DNA of 64,000 bases, from NCBI GenBank assembly GCA_002898315.1, contig BEHV01000002.1, positions 28,145 through 92,144 on the forward strand, in the 5' to 3' direction. Origin of the DNA: a bacterium HR19 (lineage in GTDB: Bacteria > Calescibacteriota > Calescibacteriia > Calescibacteriales > Calescibacteriaceae). Position numbers and translations under genes: made by a program. This document shows positions 55,004 to 63,693 of the stretch, one piece after another. A model generated the notes under the pieces. The model did no database searches. It saw nothing but the letters and a program-made list of their open reading frames with translations, and had not been told where the DNA came from. The first letter of the stretch is position 1. The number at the start of each line of letters is the position of its first letter.

Positions 55004-55009
55004 AACTTA
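55004..55009 (-). promoter_or_regulatory. -10-like element of sbcD (leaderless layout)
   Basis: TAAGTT on the minus strand ends 6 nt before the ATG; no Shine-Dalgarno is present. Confidence 0.4.
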
Positions 55010-55091
55010 TTAATTTTTTGCTCCGAAACTTTTTGTTTTGTTCAACTCAATCGTTTTTTTCCCACTTACTAAAATTAAAAGTAAGCACTTG

Positions 55092-55772
55092 ATGGAGATA
55101 AAGATAAATCACAGATGGGATATTTCACCAGAAGAAGCAAAAAAAATTCAGCTTGAACTTTCAAAACTTGTGAAAGAGGAGAAGCTTGAAAAAGAGCCGG
55201 AAACCGTCGCCGGAGTAGATGTCTCTTATAACATTGGTTCAAATCTTCTTTATGCGGGGGTAGTGGTGATAACTCTGAAAGATTTAGAAATTATAGAGAA
55301 GGTTGTTGTTCAGAAGGAGGTGAATTTTCCTTATATCCCGGGGCTTTTGTCTTTTCGTGAAACCCCTGCGCTTTACGAAGCGTTTTCACGCTTGAAAACA
55401 GAACCAGATGTCATCTTTGTTGATGGTCAGGGTATAGCTCATCCGAGGTTCTTCGGAATAGCATCTCATATAGGAGTTCTTTACGACAAACCTACTGTTG
55501 GTGTTGCGAAATCAATTTTAGTTGGGACTTATCCGTATCTGCCAAAGAAGAAATGGGAAACCGCTCCGCTTTTTTTCAGGGGAAGGCAGGTCGGATGCCT
55601 TCTCTGCACTCAGGAATCTGCTGACCCAATAGTTGTTTCAGTTGGATATAAAATAACTCTTGACGAGGCAGTAGAGCTGACAAAAAAGCTCACAAGAGGG
55701 TTTAGAATACCTGAACCAACACGCCTTGCGCATATTATTGTCAATTCCGCAAGAAGAAAAGGAAAAGTTTAA
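55092..55772 (+). CDS. nfi: Endonuclease V
   Basis: This repair enzyme cuts near deoxyinosine (deaminated adenine) in DNA, an important job at high temperature. From the ATG at 55092 it has 226 residues. Motifs: VAGVDVSY near 39-46 with the first catalytic Asp, YIPGLLSFRETPAL, and VDGQGIAHPRFFGIASHIGV with the Asp and the conserved AHPRxxG stretch, then GVAKSILVG. An in-frame start at 55038 only adds a non-homologous tail. It diverges from sbcD, so two DNA-repair genes share one upstream region. Confidence 0.93.
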   Translation: MEIKINHRWDISPEEAKKIQLELSKLVKEEKLEKEPETVAGVDVSYNIGSNLLYAGVVVITLKDLEIIEKVVVQKEVNFPYIPGLLSFRETPALYEAFSRLKTEPDVIFVDGQGIAHPRFFGIASHIGVLYDKPTVGVAKSILVGTYPYLPKKKWETAPLFFRGRQVGCLLCTQESADPIVVSVGYKITLDEAVELTKKLTRGFRIPEPTRLAHIIVNSARRKGKV

Positions 55773-55797
55773 ATTAAATATGTAGAGCTTAAAGTAT

Positions 55798-56301
55798 ATG
55801 CATTTTGAGATTTCTGATTTCAACAAATTGATAGAATCTGAAAAACTCAATACAGAACCCAAGAGCAGAGAAAAAAGCATAATAGACGAACTTTCGGTTC
55901 TTTATATGGAAGCTTACAGAGGAATGGAGGAGTATGGAGAACCATCTTTAAGCCACGCAAAAAAATATATAAAATGGCTTATGCGACACTCTGATTTTTT
56001 CAAGGTTCTCATATCAGAAAACAGATTCATCGGATTTATAGCATGTAGTTCGGATTGGTTCTGGAACGGAAGGGTGGGTGAAATACACGAAATCTGTATA
56101 GACCCTGATTTTCGCAAGAGAGGACTCGGAAAATTTCTTGTGAATTTAGCTATTGATTTTTTCTCGCAGAAAAATCTCAAAAGAGCAGGTCTTTGGGTGG
56201 GAGAGAAAAATGAGGTTGCTATAAAGTTTTACAAAAGTTTGGGATTCGAATTCAGCGGTGATAAATTCCCAAATTGGTTGAGGATGGAAAAGGAGATATG
56301 A
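55798..56301 (+). CDS. GNAT-family N-acetyltransferase
   Basis: This 167-residue acetyltransferase has the acetyl-CoA-binding motif A DPDFRKRGLGKFLVNLAI near 102-119, preceded by a strand-loop GEIHEICID. GLWVGEKNEVAIKFYKSLGFEF follows, with the invariant Asn-type contact near the end. It resembles RimI-like or small-molecule acetyltransferases; the acceptor is not known. It follows endonuclease V by 25 bases and precedes tRNA-Arg on the opposite strand. Confidence 0.85.
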   Translation: MHFEISDFNKLIESEKLNTEPKSREKSIIDELSVLYMEAYRGMEEYGEPSLSHAKKYIKWLMRHSDFFKVLISENRFIGFIACSSDWFWNGRVGEIHEICIDPDFRKRGLGKFLVNLAIDFFSQKNLKRAGLWVGEKNEVAIKFYKSLGFEFSGDKFPNWLRMEKEI

Positions 56302-56310
56302 GTTTTTGTG

Positions 56311-56387
56311 TGGTGCGCCCGGCGGGACTTGAACCCGCAACCTTTGGATTCGAAGTCCAACGCTCTATCCTGTTGAGCTACGGGCGC
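56311..56387 (-). tRNA. tRNA-Arg (anticodon TCG), CCA encoded
   Basis: On the minus strand the 7-bp acceptor stem GCGCCCG pairs with CGGGCGC, then comes discriminator A and an encoded CCA. The D-arm region is AGCTCAACAGGATAGAGC. The anticodon stem TTGGA/TCCAA flanks the loop CTTCGAA, giving anticodon TCG. The TpsiC arm reads GCGGGTTCAAGTCCCGC. All arms pair. It is the GC-rich island expected in an AT-rich genome. Confidence 0.97.
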
Positions 56388-56503
56388 AAAAAATCCTCTC
56401 AAATTAAAATTAACAAAATAAAAAACACATTCGCAAAAATTCAAGTTGATTGAAGAAAAGATAAAATCATCAGAGAAAAAGTAAAATAAAATCAAAGACC
56501 GCT

Positions 56504-57850
56504 ATGAGAAGAAAAGAACCCCGTTCAAAAACAGAGGTGAAATCAAAAGCAAAACAAAAAAAGAAAGAGCAAAATCTTGAAGATATTCTCAAACAACTTG
56601 AAAAAAGAACAAACTCTTTTTTATCTGAAAAAGACAAAGATTCGCTTTTCAGAGAGGCATTTTTCGAAACCCAGAACATCTTGCAAGTTGTGATTGAAAA
56701 CCTTGAAGTCAAGTCAGCAGAGAGAAAAATAATAAGCGGTTTTTCTTTGAGAGAAGCAAAGATGGGCAGTGATAAACTTTCTTCAAACTCCAAACTGATA
56801 TTTCCTGAAAATCTTTCACGTCTTGAACTATCTGAAACCGAAGTCGTAAAATTCCTGAAACAAAAGAGCGAAGTTCTAAAAGATGCCACAAGTTTCAGAG
56901 TCGCTTTCAGGGGAGTGAGGAGATTGAAGTTTGTGAAAAACTCTCTTGGAAACTCTGCTTTTGAAGATTCTACAAAACTGTATATCGTGGTCAGTGTCAT
57001 CTTTCGGAAAGATGGAAAAATAGCAACCGCAAGGGAATCAATATCAGGAGAAGACCTAAAAGATTACGAGAATATAGAAGAAGTTTTTAATGAAGTTCTC
57101 GGAAGAGCAAAGAAGCAATTGGAAGGCGGAGTTAAAGTTTCCGGAAGGGTTCCGGTCGTTATTATGTCATCCGCGGGAGGTGTTTTTGTCCACGAATGCA
57201 TAGGTCATGCCCTTGAAGCAGACCATATATTCAGAGGTCTTTCGGTTTTCAAAGATAAGCTCGGACAAAAGATAGGGTCAGATATTGTGACAATTGTTGA
57301 TGACCCAACATGGCCACATCAGAGGGGAACTCATAAGTTTGATGATGAGGGAACTCCTGCTGCAAGGAATGTTCTCGTTGAGAACGGATACCTCAAAAAC
57401 TATATCGTTGATTTGAAACACTCTTTCATTTTGAATATGCCTCCAACATCGTCAGGCAAGAGAGAAAGTTATCAGTATCCCCCAATACCGAGAATGACTA
57501 ACACCGTGATTTTGCCGGTCAAGGGAGTTAAACCGGGGGAGGTGATCCGTGAGTGTTGGAACGGCATCTTGATAAAAAAGCTTGATGGTGGAGAAGTTGA
57601 TACCGCAACAGGAGATTTTGTCTTCGGTATTGAAGAAGGATATAAAATAGAAAACGGAAAGATAGGAGAAATGATTTATAAGGGTGTCCTTATGGGCAAG
57701 GTGCAGGAATCTTTGAAAAGGATAGTAAAATTAGCAGAAGATATTGGGTTCTCACCGGGGACTTGTGGTAAAGATGGTCAGTGGGTTCCTGTCTCTGACG
57801 CTCAGCCAACCGCGCTCTTTGAAGAACTCATAATCGGAACTTCAGATTAA
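56504..57850 (+). CDS. tldD: TldD-family metalloprotease
   Basis: This 448-residue protein is of the TldD/PmbA (TldE) family, which with its partner trims peptides such as microcins and antitoxins. The zinc motif HECIGH lies at about 230-235 within SSAGGVFVHECIGHALEAD, then DEGTPAARNVLVENGYL and PRMTNTVILP are typical of TldD rather than PmbA. The N terminus is highly basic. The partner gene pmbA is not in the window. It is divergent from the minus-strand tRNA-Arg. Confidence 0.9.
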   Translation: MRRKEPRSKTEVKSKAKQKKKEQNLEDILKQLEKRTNSFLSEKDKDSLFREAFFETQNILQVVIENLEVKSAERKIISGFSLREAKMGSDKLSSNSKLIFPENLSRLELSETEVVKFLKQKSEVLKDATSFRVAFRGVRRLKFVKNSLGNSAFEDSTKLYIVVSVIFRKDGKIATARESISGEDLKDYENIEEVFNEVLGRAKKQLEGGVKVSGRVPVVIMSSAGGVFVHECIGHALEADHIFRGLSVFKDKLGQKIGSDIVTIVDDPTWPHQRGTHKFDDEGTPAARNVLVENGYLKNYIVDLKHSFILNMPPTSSGKRESYQYPPIPRMTNTVILPVKGVKPGEVIRECWNGILIKKLDGGEVDTATGDFVFGIEEGYKIENGKIGEMIYKGVLMGKVQESLKRIVKLAEDIGFSPGTCGKDGQWVPVSDAQPTALFEELIIGTSD

Positions 57851-57882
57851 ACCGAGTAAGAAGAAACCCTCAAAATGGCTTA

Positions 57883-59982
57883 TCAGAAATTGACTTCAAT
57901 TTCTTTTAGTTGTGTAAGGGAGCCGATGTCAGATGCTAAAATGGAAATCTTGGAAAAAGAGTTCGTACGAGACATCATCAAGCTCCATATCACATTGCCT
58001 ATTATCACAGACCTTATGGGTGAGCACTGAAAACCTTGTCGATAGGCGTAATAATTGCAGTTTTTACATTCGCAACCTTTTATATATCCCGCATGCTCAA
58101 AGCCGTTATCTACCGATACTCTGTAAACTGAAAAGCCGGCGAGCTTGAAACTGCCGAGGTTCGGTCCACCACTGCCTCCCTCGTAAAGATATATTGGTAT
58201 AGAAAGCACATTTTTGAATAGTGTAAGGGCTCTGTAATCGTAAAGGGCTTCTGATTCTGTCCCCCGCGAGCCAATCTCTATTCTGTGGAGGAGCCGTGGA
58301 GAAGATAAATCTGACACATCAAATATTGAAAGCTGAACTCCCTGATACCATGCAAAGTCGCCCATATCTTGTGTCTCTTTGCCTACTGTCAGCACATGGT
58401 TTTCACCAAATGGCAAAATCAGCGAGGAATATCCCGATACTTTAAGCTCTCCGACAACGAGGGGGTTATAAGGGTTTTTGAGGTCAAGTGTGAAGAACGG
58501 GTCGGTCTTTTTGAATGTGACTATAAATCCTCTATCACCCATGAACCTTGCAGAGTGTATGAGTTCTCCGGGAGCTATTCCTTTTACCTGTCCTACAACT
58601 TTGAGTTTTCCATCTTCTTCTTTCAGCACAGATACTATGTTGTCTGAATTTCCAAAATTCCCTTTTGATGTTGCTATTCTGAGAAAGCCGTTGTACTCGT
58701 TCATAGAAAGTTCAGCATTTTTCTGTCCTGTTCTTCCCGGTATAACAGAAATCCTACCTTCAACTTCTCCGCTTGCGGAATACTTTACTTCATCTGATAT
58801 GTCAAACTTGTGGATTATGGTTTTTTCTTCCGCTCCGTCTCCCCAGAACCATCTATCTTTTGAGTATGCTACATATATGCTGTTTTTTGACATATAGACA
58901 AATGGGACATCAGATGTGCTTCCTACACCTATGGCGTAAATTATTTCGGGTTTTTTCCCGGGTTCAAGCAAAACCACAAAGGCGGAGTCAATCCCCGACG
59001 CATCAGAAGATATATAAACATTTGAGCAATCAATTTTGTATTCATCTCTTTTGAAAATCAGTGATGTTGTCCCGTTAGAATACGAAATAGAATACGAGAT
59101 TTCTTCAATTTTCGGGAAAATCTCTTTTATGTCTTCAAATCCTATCTCAATTTCAACTTTCTGAATATCGCTTGCTGTGTTCATAGCTATTTCAATTATC
59201 TTGCTGATTATGGGGTTATTTGTGCTGAAGAAGTTCTGATTTGAGAGGTCTCCTATGACAAAAATCTTCCCATCTTTTTTCCTTGCAGTTATGTATCTTC
59301 CTTCAACTGATATGGCTCTTACAAGCTCGGGTTTTTCTAATCCATCAAGTTCAGAGATATAAAAGTTAGGTTGGTTATAATTTCCACTTTCACCGAAAGT
59401 GAATATTTTTGTGCCTTCTATAAGGAGTTCTCTCGCTATGACGGGTATATTTGCAAGAACTTCGGCATTGTCAGTGGGGTATGACCTTACAACGATTAAC
59501 CTGCCGGACAGCACTGAATATATTCTTTCTCCATCTGTTTTCACAATATCTGCTTCATCAACTCCTTTTTCCTGAACGGTTGTTTCTGAATGCTCAATGG
59601 TTTTCCCAGAATCTACTGGCTTAAAGTTGTAAACGAAGTCCTGTCCGTCTTCTAATACGGAGTAATCTCCGGAGTAAGAGTAAGCTTTCTCCCGTATATT
59701 TTTTATGAGTTTTTCGGCATACTTTTCCATAAGTGCTTCTAAATACTCTTTCACTTCAGCGCAGTTTTCTGCTTTTTTGAGTTTTGAGATTGAAGGAGAG
59801 AGGAAATTTTTTATGTTTTCTTCTGCTTTTATATCTTCTGATGAATTTGAGTTTGATGGGTCAGCATTTGGTGATATATAGGTTATTACCTCTTTGCTCT
59901 CGCATCCGAGGAATACGGCGAGGATACAGAAAACCACCGCTATTTTTAATTTACCTTTTGCTGTTTTTACAAGTTTTATCAT
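57883..59982 (-). CDS. Secreted beta-propeller lipoprotein
   Basis: This long exported protein has 699 residues from the ATG at 59982; the in-frame GTG at 59991 falls in the GAGGTGG Shine-Dalgarno. A signal peptide ends in a lipobox (FCILAVFLGC), then comes a Ser/Asn-rich linker. The PF09826-like beta-propeller domain starts with VQEKGVDEADIVKTDGERIYSV, a very characteristic phrase. Repeated blade strands continue to the end, with a C-terminal Cys cluster GCECKNCNYY near residue 650. Its function as a protease-like or structural propeller is unknown. It is convergent with tldD. Confidence 0.85.
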   Translation of the reverse strand: MIKLVKTAKGKLKIAVVFCILAVFLGCESKEVITYISPNADPSNSNSSEDIKAEENIKNFLSPSISKLKKAENCAEVKEYLEALMEKYAEKLIKNIREKAYSYSGDYSVLEDGQDFVYNFKPVDSGKTIEHSETTVQEKGVDEADIVKTDGERIYSVLSGRLIVVRSYPTDNAEVLANIPVIARELLIEGTKIFTFGESGNYNQPNFYISELDGLEKPELVRAISVEGRYITARKKDGKIFVIGDLSNQNFFSTNNPIISKIIEIAMNTASDIQKVEIEIGFEDIKEIFPKIEEISYSISYSNGTTSLIFKRDEYKIDCSNVYISSDASGIDSAFVVLLEPGKKPEIIYAIGVGSTSDVPFVYMSKNSIYVAYSKDRWFWGDGAEEKTIIHKFDISDEVKYSASGEVEGRISVIPGRTGQKNAELSMNEYNGFLRIATSKGNFGNSDNIVSVLKEEDGKLKVVGQVKGIAPGELIHSARFMGDRGFIVTFKKTDPFFTLDLKNPYNPLVVGELKVSGYSSLILPFGENHVLTVGKETQDMGDFAWYQGVQLSIFDVSDLSSPRLLHRIEIGSRGTESEALYDYRALTLFKNVLSIPIYLYEGGSGGPNLGSFKLAGFSVYRVSVDNGFEHAGYIKGCECKNCNYYAYRQGFQCSPIRSVIIGNVIWSLMMSRTNSFSKISILASDIGSLTQLKEIEVNF

Positions 59983-60095
59983 AGCCACCACCTCACAAAA
60001 TTTTTCTCTAATAATAGTGTAGTCATTTTTTCTCGATGGTATGGGGATTTTTCAATTTTTGTTTTGTTTTTTGTTTTTTATTAAAAATATAATTT

Positions 60096-60185
60096 GGAGA
60101 GGTGGCCGAGCGGTCTAAGGCAACAGCCTGCTAAGCTGTGGCGGGGGTTTACCCTGCCTCGCGGGTTCGAATCCCGCCCTCTCCG
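60096..60185 (+). tRNA. tRNA-Ser (anticodon GCT)
   Basis: The acceptor stem GGAGAGG pairs with CCTCTCC, then discriminator G. The anticodon stem ACAGC/GCTGT flanks the loop CTGCTAA, anticodon GCT. The variable arm is long, as class II tRNAs require (about GGCGGGGGTTTACCCTGCC), and the TpsiC arm is GCGGGTTCGAATCCCGC. After G the genome has CCCA, so CCA is not encoded in the standard position. An open frame runs through it, but it is not a protein gene. Confidence 0.96.
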
Positions 60186-60230
60186 CCCATCTCAAAAATA
60201 AACAACCACACTAATAGCAGAGAACTGGGA

Positions 60231-60407
60231 ATGCAAACTGATGTTTATGCTGAACATAGAAGGAGAGAACTTGGAATGCATATTACCTCCGTAAAAATTT
60301 TCAAGAATTATATCCTTCCAGAAATTAGGGATATTCTATACGACTATACATGGATAGATTTATTTGCTGGAGAAGGAAATTTTACCAGAAGATGGGTTCT
60401 CCCTTAG
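60231..60407 (+). pseudogene. N-terminal fragment of an adenine DNA methyltransferase
   Basis: About 58 codons read HRRRELGMHITSVKIF, then ILPEIRDILYDYTWIDLFAGEGNF, then a stop at TAG 60405. The phrase WIDLFAGEGN is the SAM-binding motif I of N-6 adenine methylases of restriction-modification systems, and GMHITSVxIF with ILPEI is how such enzymes begin. The rest of the gene is missing; further open frame to 60538 (QKMGSPLALCYWKN...) shows no homology I know. RELGM occurs twice within 50 bases, hinting at rearrangement. It lies 45 bases after tRNA-Ser. Confidence 0.6.
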
Positions 60408-60563
60408 CGCTTTGTTATTGGAAGAATTCTTTAATGACCTCACCTGAATTTTTGAAATTCAAAAATGAGCTCGGTAAATTTTCCCTTCTGCCGAAGTTCC
60501 GACTTTTTCTCTCTTTGCTTGTTTTAAAAAATAAATAAAGAACTTGCTTTAAATTAAATATTT

Positions 60564-61868
60564 ATGATGCGTTCTTCTCATCTGAAAATTTTGTTGTTTG
60601 TCTTCCAAATACTTATTTTGAACCTTTCTGCTTGCATGAAAACCTCACCGAAAATAAAAAAAGTTGAATCCTCTTGTCCCGAATGTCAATACCAAAACGA
60701 TAACACCGGAGATAAAAACATAAAATCCCCTCAGGCAGAACAAAAAAGCGATCAGCTAAACCAAGAAAATTTGTCACCCCAAGAAAAAACTTTCAACTTT
60801 GAAATAGATATTGCGAAACTTTTTGAGAGTAAATCTCTCGGCAAAAACCCTGTGATATTTGAATACGAACGCCTGAAAGATGTACTGAATGTCAAGACCT
60901 ATGAGGAGATGTTTGATAAGGCGCTGTTTTTTTACTCCACAGGTGATATTGAACTTGCATCTCAGATATTTTACGCTCTCGCTTCAAATTCTCCAAATCA
61001 AGAGTACAGAGAAATAGCACTGTTTAATCTTGCTATGTCTCTTGAAAGGTTGGGAGAAGACGAGAAAGCTGAAATGATTTACTCCCAGATTGCAACAAGT
61101 CAACAGTATGAAATAAGTTCCGACGCTCTCCTGCGTCTTGCAAGAATAAAAATATCAAGAGGTGAAAAGATAAACCTCAATCAAGATTCCTTCAAGGACG
61201 AAAAGAGAAAAGAGTTCTCAATTCTCCTCAATACCTTTCAAGAAACAGAACAGATCCTGCTTGAACTCCTTCCAAAAGAAGATATAGAATTTGATTTTAA
61301 CTCAGTATCAAAGTATGACAAAGTAAGAGCTAAAAAAAATTACTGGTATGAAAGAATAAGATCTGTTGAAAAGACCATAAGAGATATGGAAAAATTCAAG
61401 CACTATGAGGAGATGAAATCTGTCTACTATCTCTGTCGTGGGAACTTAGCTTTTATAAAAGGAATTTTAGAAGATAACTATCCTCTTCTGGCCCTTAAGA
61501 ACAAAGTAAATTTCATACTCTCGGCACAGAAAGATTATATGGATGTTGTAAGGAGAGGGGAGCCGTGGTGGGTCACCGCTGCTGTTTTTAAGCTCGGAGA
61601 AACATATAGATATGTTTTTGAAGACCTTGCGACTTCACGCGACCCGAAAGAACTCAAATCTGATGAGGAGAAAAAAATCTATAGACAAGAACTCATAAAG
61701 GAGCTTCAAAAAGCTCTCAAATACGCCGCTTACATATACGAAAGAAATATAACGTTTGCAGGAAGAATAAAGTTCAAAACACTATGGATAAAAAGAAGCC
61801 AAGAAGGATTAGAAATAGTGAGAAAATATACAGAAAAAATTCAAGAGATATTACAAGATGAACAATAA
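60564..61868 (+). CDS. TPR-containing lipoprotein
   Basis: The 434-residue lipoprotein has a signal ending in a lipobox (LILNLSAC, Cys near 24) and an acidic, Gln/Asn-rich linker. An all-helical domain follows with TPR-like pairs, for example FYSTGDIELASQIFYALA near 130-148 and LFNLAMSLERLGEDEKAEMIYSQIA near 154-178. It may anchor or organise a cell-envelope complex. The 3' end overlaps the next gene by 11 bases, so the two are translationally coupled. A TAAATT-like hexamer lies about 8 nt before its start. Confidence 0.7.
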   Translation: MMRSSHLKILLFVFQILILNLSACMKTSPKIKKVESSCPECQYQNDNTGDKNIKSPQAEQKSDQLNQENLSPQEKTFNFEIDIAKLFESKSLGKNPVIFEYERLKDVLNVKTYEEMFDKALFFYSTGDIELASQIFYALASNSPNQEYREIALFNLAMSLERLGEDEKAEMIYSQIATSQQYEISSDALLRLARIKISRGEKINLNQDSFKDEKRKEFSILLNTFQETEQILLELLPKEDIEFDFNSVSKYDKVRAKKNYWYERIRSVEKTIRDMEKFKHYEEMKSVYYLCRGNLAFIKGILEDNYPLLALKNKVNFILSAQKDYMDVVRRGEPWWVTAAVFKLGETYRYVFEDLATSRDPKELKSDEEKKIYRQELIKELQKALKYAAYIYERNITFAGRIKFKTLWIKRSQEGLEIVRKYTEKIQEILQDEQ

Positions 61869-63063
61869 AAACCCTTATAACTACTTTTTTCAGATTCTTA
61901 AAAATTATAAATACGACCTTTTTATCCTGGATTTTCTAAAAACCAAGAAGATAGATGAAGATAAATTTTCTTTCCTTTTAGATAACGAAAAGGAAGTTTT
62001 CAAAAGGGCAAAGCTTTTTGGTGTATCAACTCAAATATACCTCAAAATAAAAAATTTTCTGAACAACCAGAGTTTTTACGAAAAATCCATCTACCACATA
62101 AGAAGATTTGAAAAAAAGCTCAGGAAAAATGAGAGGAAGCAAAAATTTATTGAAGATAGAGAAAAGTTTGCAGAACGTCTTTTCCCCATATTTTCATTTG
62201 ACTTCCAAGCGAATTCTGAAAAACTTAAAAGAAACTTCAATTTCATAAAAGATTTGAAAGGGTTTTCTGACGACTTTGCTCTTTTCAAAGGAATTGCTCT
62301 TGCAAAAAAGTATTACCGCTCTCCGTTGGCAAGACACGCCGGAGATATAGATATCATAGTTCCACAGAAAGTTTTTAAAAATTTTGAAAAAATAATTCTT
62401 GACCAGAATTTTCATCTTGTTCCAATGTCAAAAATAAAAGATAAGTACGGACATGTTCGTCAGTTCGTCAGAGAAGATGGTCTATCTTGTGGACTTCACC
62501 TTTATATATCTGATAGGTTCTTTGCAGAAATAAAATACGAAGATTTAGAGTTTGAAAACACATGCATTGAGTTCGGGAAAGACAAATTGGAAGTCAGAAC
62601 TTTCAATCCAGAATTTGACCTAATTCAGCTTTCTCTTCACCTTTTTCAGCATTGCTTTGCTTTGAGAATCTTCCTTGACATTTTTTATGTTTTGAGAAGC
62701 TCTCGTATAGATTACAATAAACTTTTTGAAATCTCTCGTATTTTCAAAGTTGAGAAGATAGTTTTTATTTCTCTTTTATCTACTTCAAAGATATTTGCCT
62801 TCAGCTTTCCCGATAGATTTTTTGCGAAAAGAATTCGGGATTCTTTTCTTTATAGATATGCTGATTTTGTTTCCTCTTTTGTTTCTCAACCTTTTTTCTT
62901 CCTGCTACTCAGAAATTTTTTGTTTTATTTGCCTTATCTTGATAAGTTTTTTTCACTTCTTTTAGCTTTGAAGTTCCCAGCACGAAAATTTTTAAACTTA
63001 CTACCATACTTCCCCTCTGAATTTTTGAGAAGGTTAAAAGGAGAGTATGTTATAGCAGTTTAG
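61858..63063 (+). CDS. Uncharacterised nucleotidyltransferase-family protein
   Basis: The 401-residue protein looks like the nucleotidyltransferase family (PF14907-like) often found in capsule loci. An N-terminal helical region precedes ALFKGIALAKKYY and SPLARHAGDIDIIVPQ, with the GDIDI acidic pair (about residues 161-165) expected to bind metal; a helical C-terminal half follows. It overlaps the TPR lipoprotein gene and is followed by a small exported protein and a Wza homologue, so a role in polysaccharide assembly is likely. Function is otherwise unknown. Confidence 0.7.
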   Translation: MNNKNPYNYFFQILKNYKYDLFILDFLKTKKIDEDKFSFLLDNEKEVFKRAKLFGVSTQIYLKIKNFLNNQSFYEKSIYHIRRFEKKLRKNERKQKFIEDREKFAERLFPIFSFDFQANSEKLKRNFNFIKDLKGFSDDFALFKGIALAKKYYRSPLARHAGDIDIIVPQKVFKNFEKIILDQNFHLVPMSKIKDKYGHVRQFVREDGLSCGLHLYISDRFFAEIKYEDLEFENTCIEFGKDKLEVRTFNPEFDLIQLSLHLFQHCFALRIFLDIFYVLRSSRIDYNKLFEISRIFKVEKIVFISLLSTSKIFAFSFPDRFFAKRIRDSFLYRYADFVSSFVSQPFFFLLLRNFLFYLPYLDKFFSLLLALKFPARKFLNLLPYFPSEFLRRLKGEYVIAV

Positions 63064-63125
63064 TTCTATAAATGGTTTTTTGATGCAAAACTTCTTTTCT
63101 GTTTTTTAAACTTTATTTTTGACTT

Positions 63126-63644
63126 ATGAAGTTAGAGAAGAAATCTTTCCGCACTTTCTCTCCCATATTTTTGCTCGCTTCAATCTTCTCTCTTTTTATT
63201 TTCCCGATTTCATGTATGAAAAGGAATATATATTCGTCTTTGGGTGTAGGTGGAGGAATTCCGCCGGGAAGTGGAATATCAAAATTGAAAATTTCTCCCG
63301 GTGAATTTGATGAGGATATTCAAGGTGTTTTTGAATTGCAGGGATTTTACAGATTTGAGAAAAAAGATATAGTCCCCGCGACGGGGTATGCTTTACTTTA
63401 TAATTTCCGTGAGATCAGCGATAAACTTTTCCCGTATTTTGGAGCATCTATAAATGTCTTGTGGTTGAGGGGAGAAAAGAATAAGATTTCAGCAAACGGT
63501 GAGTTTTCACTTGTGCTCGGAATTGAATCAATCCTGAGTAAAAATATATCACTCTTTTACGAGTTCCCAATAAATATTATAGCATCAGAAGTACCTAAAT
63601 ATAATTTGATATTCGGACTCTCATTCTACTTTAAGAGATTTTAG
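63126..63644 (+). CDS. Small exported protein, probable outer-membrane beta-barrel
   Basis: The 172 residues have an N-terminal signal with Phe-rich core (IFLLASIFSLFIFPIS) followed directly by a Cys (FPISCMKRN, about residue 30), possibly a lipobox. The mature part has strand-like alternation, for example GGIPPGSGISKLKI, KISANGEFSLVLGIESILS and a terminal LIFGLSFYFKRF, which ends in an aromatic residue as outer-membrane barrels often do. I do not recognise a family. It precedes the wza-like gene by 49 bases and may be cotranscribed. Confidence 0.6.
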   Translation: MKLEKKSFRTFSPIFLLASIFSLFIFPISCMKRNIYSSLGVGGGIPPGSGISKLKISPGEFDEDIQGVFELQGFYRFEKKDIVPATGYALLYNFREISDKLFPYFGASINVLWLRGEKNKISANGEFSLVLGIESILSKNISLFYEFPINIIASEVPKYNLIFGLSFYFKRF

Positions 63645-63693
63645 AGAGAAAGATACTTTTGATTAAAATTCTTTTTTTGTGTTATCTTTGAAT

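Noticed and set aside
60138..60407. 89-aa protein starting within the tRNA-Ser gene
   Set aside because: Its first 30 codons are the tRNA itself; only the part from 60231 on has methylase similarity.
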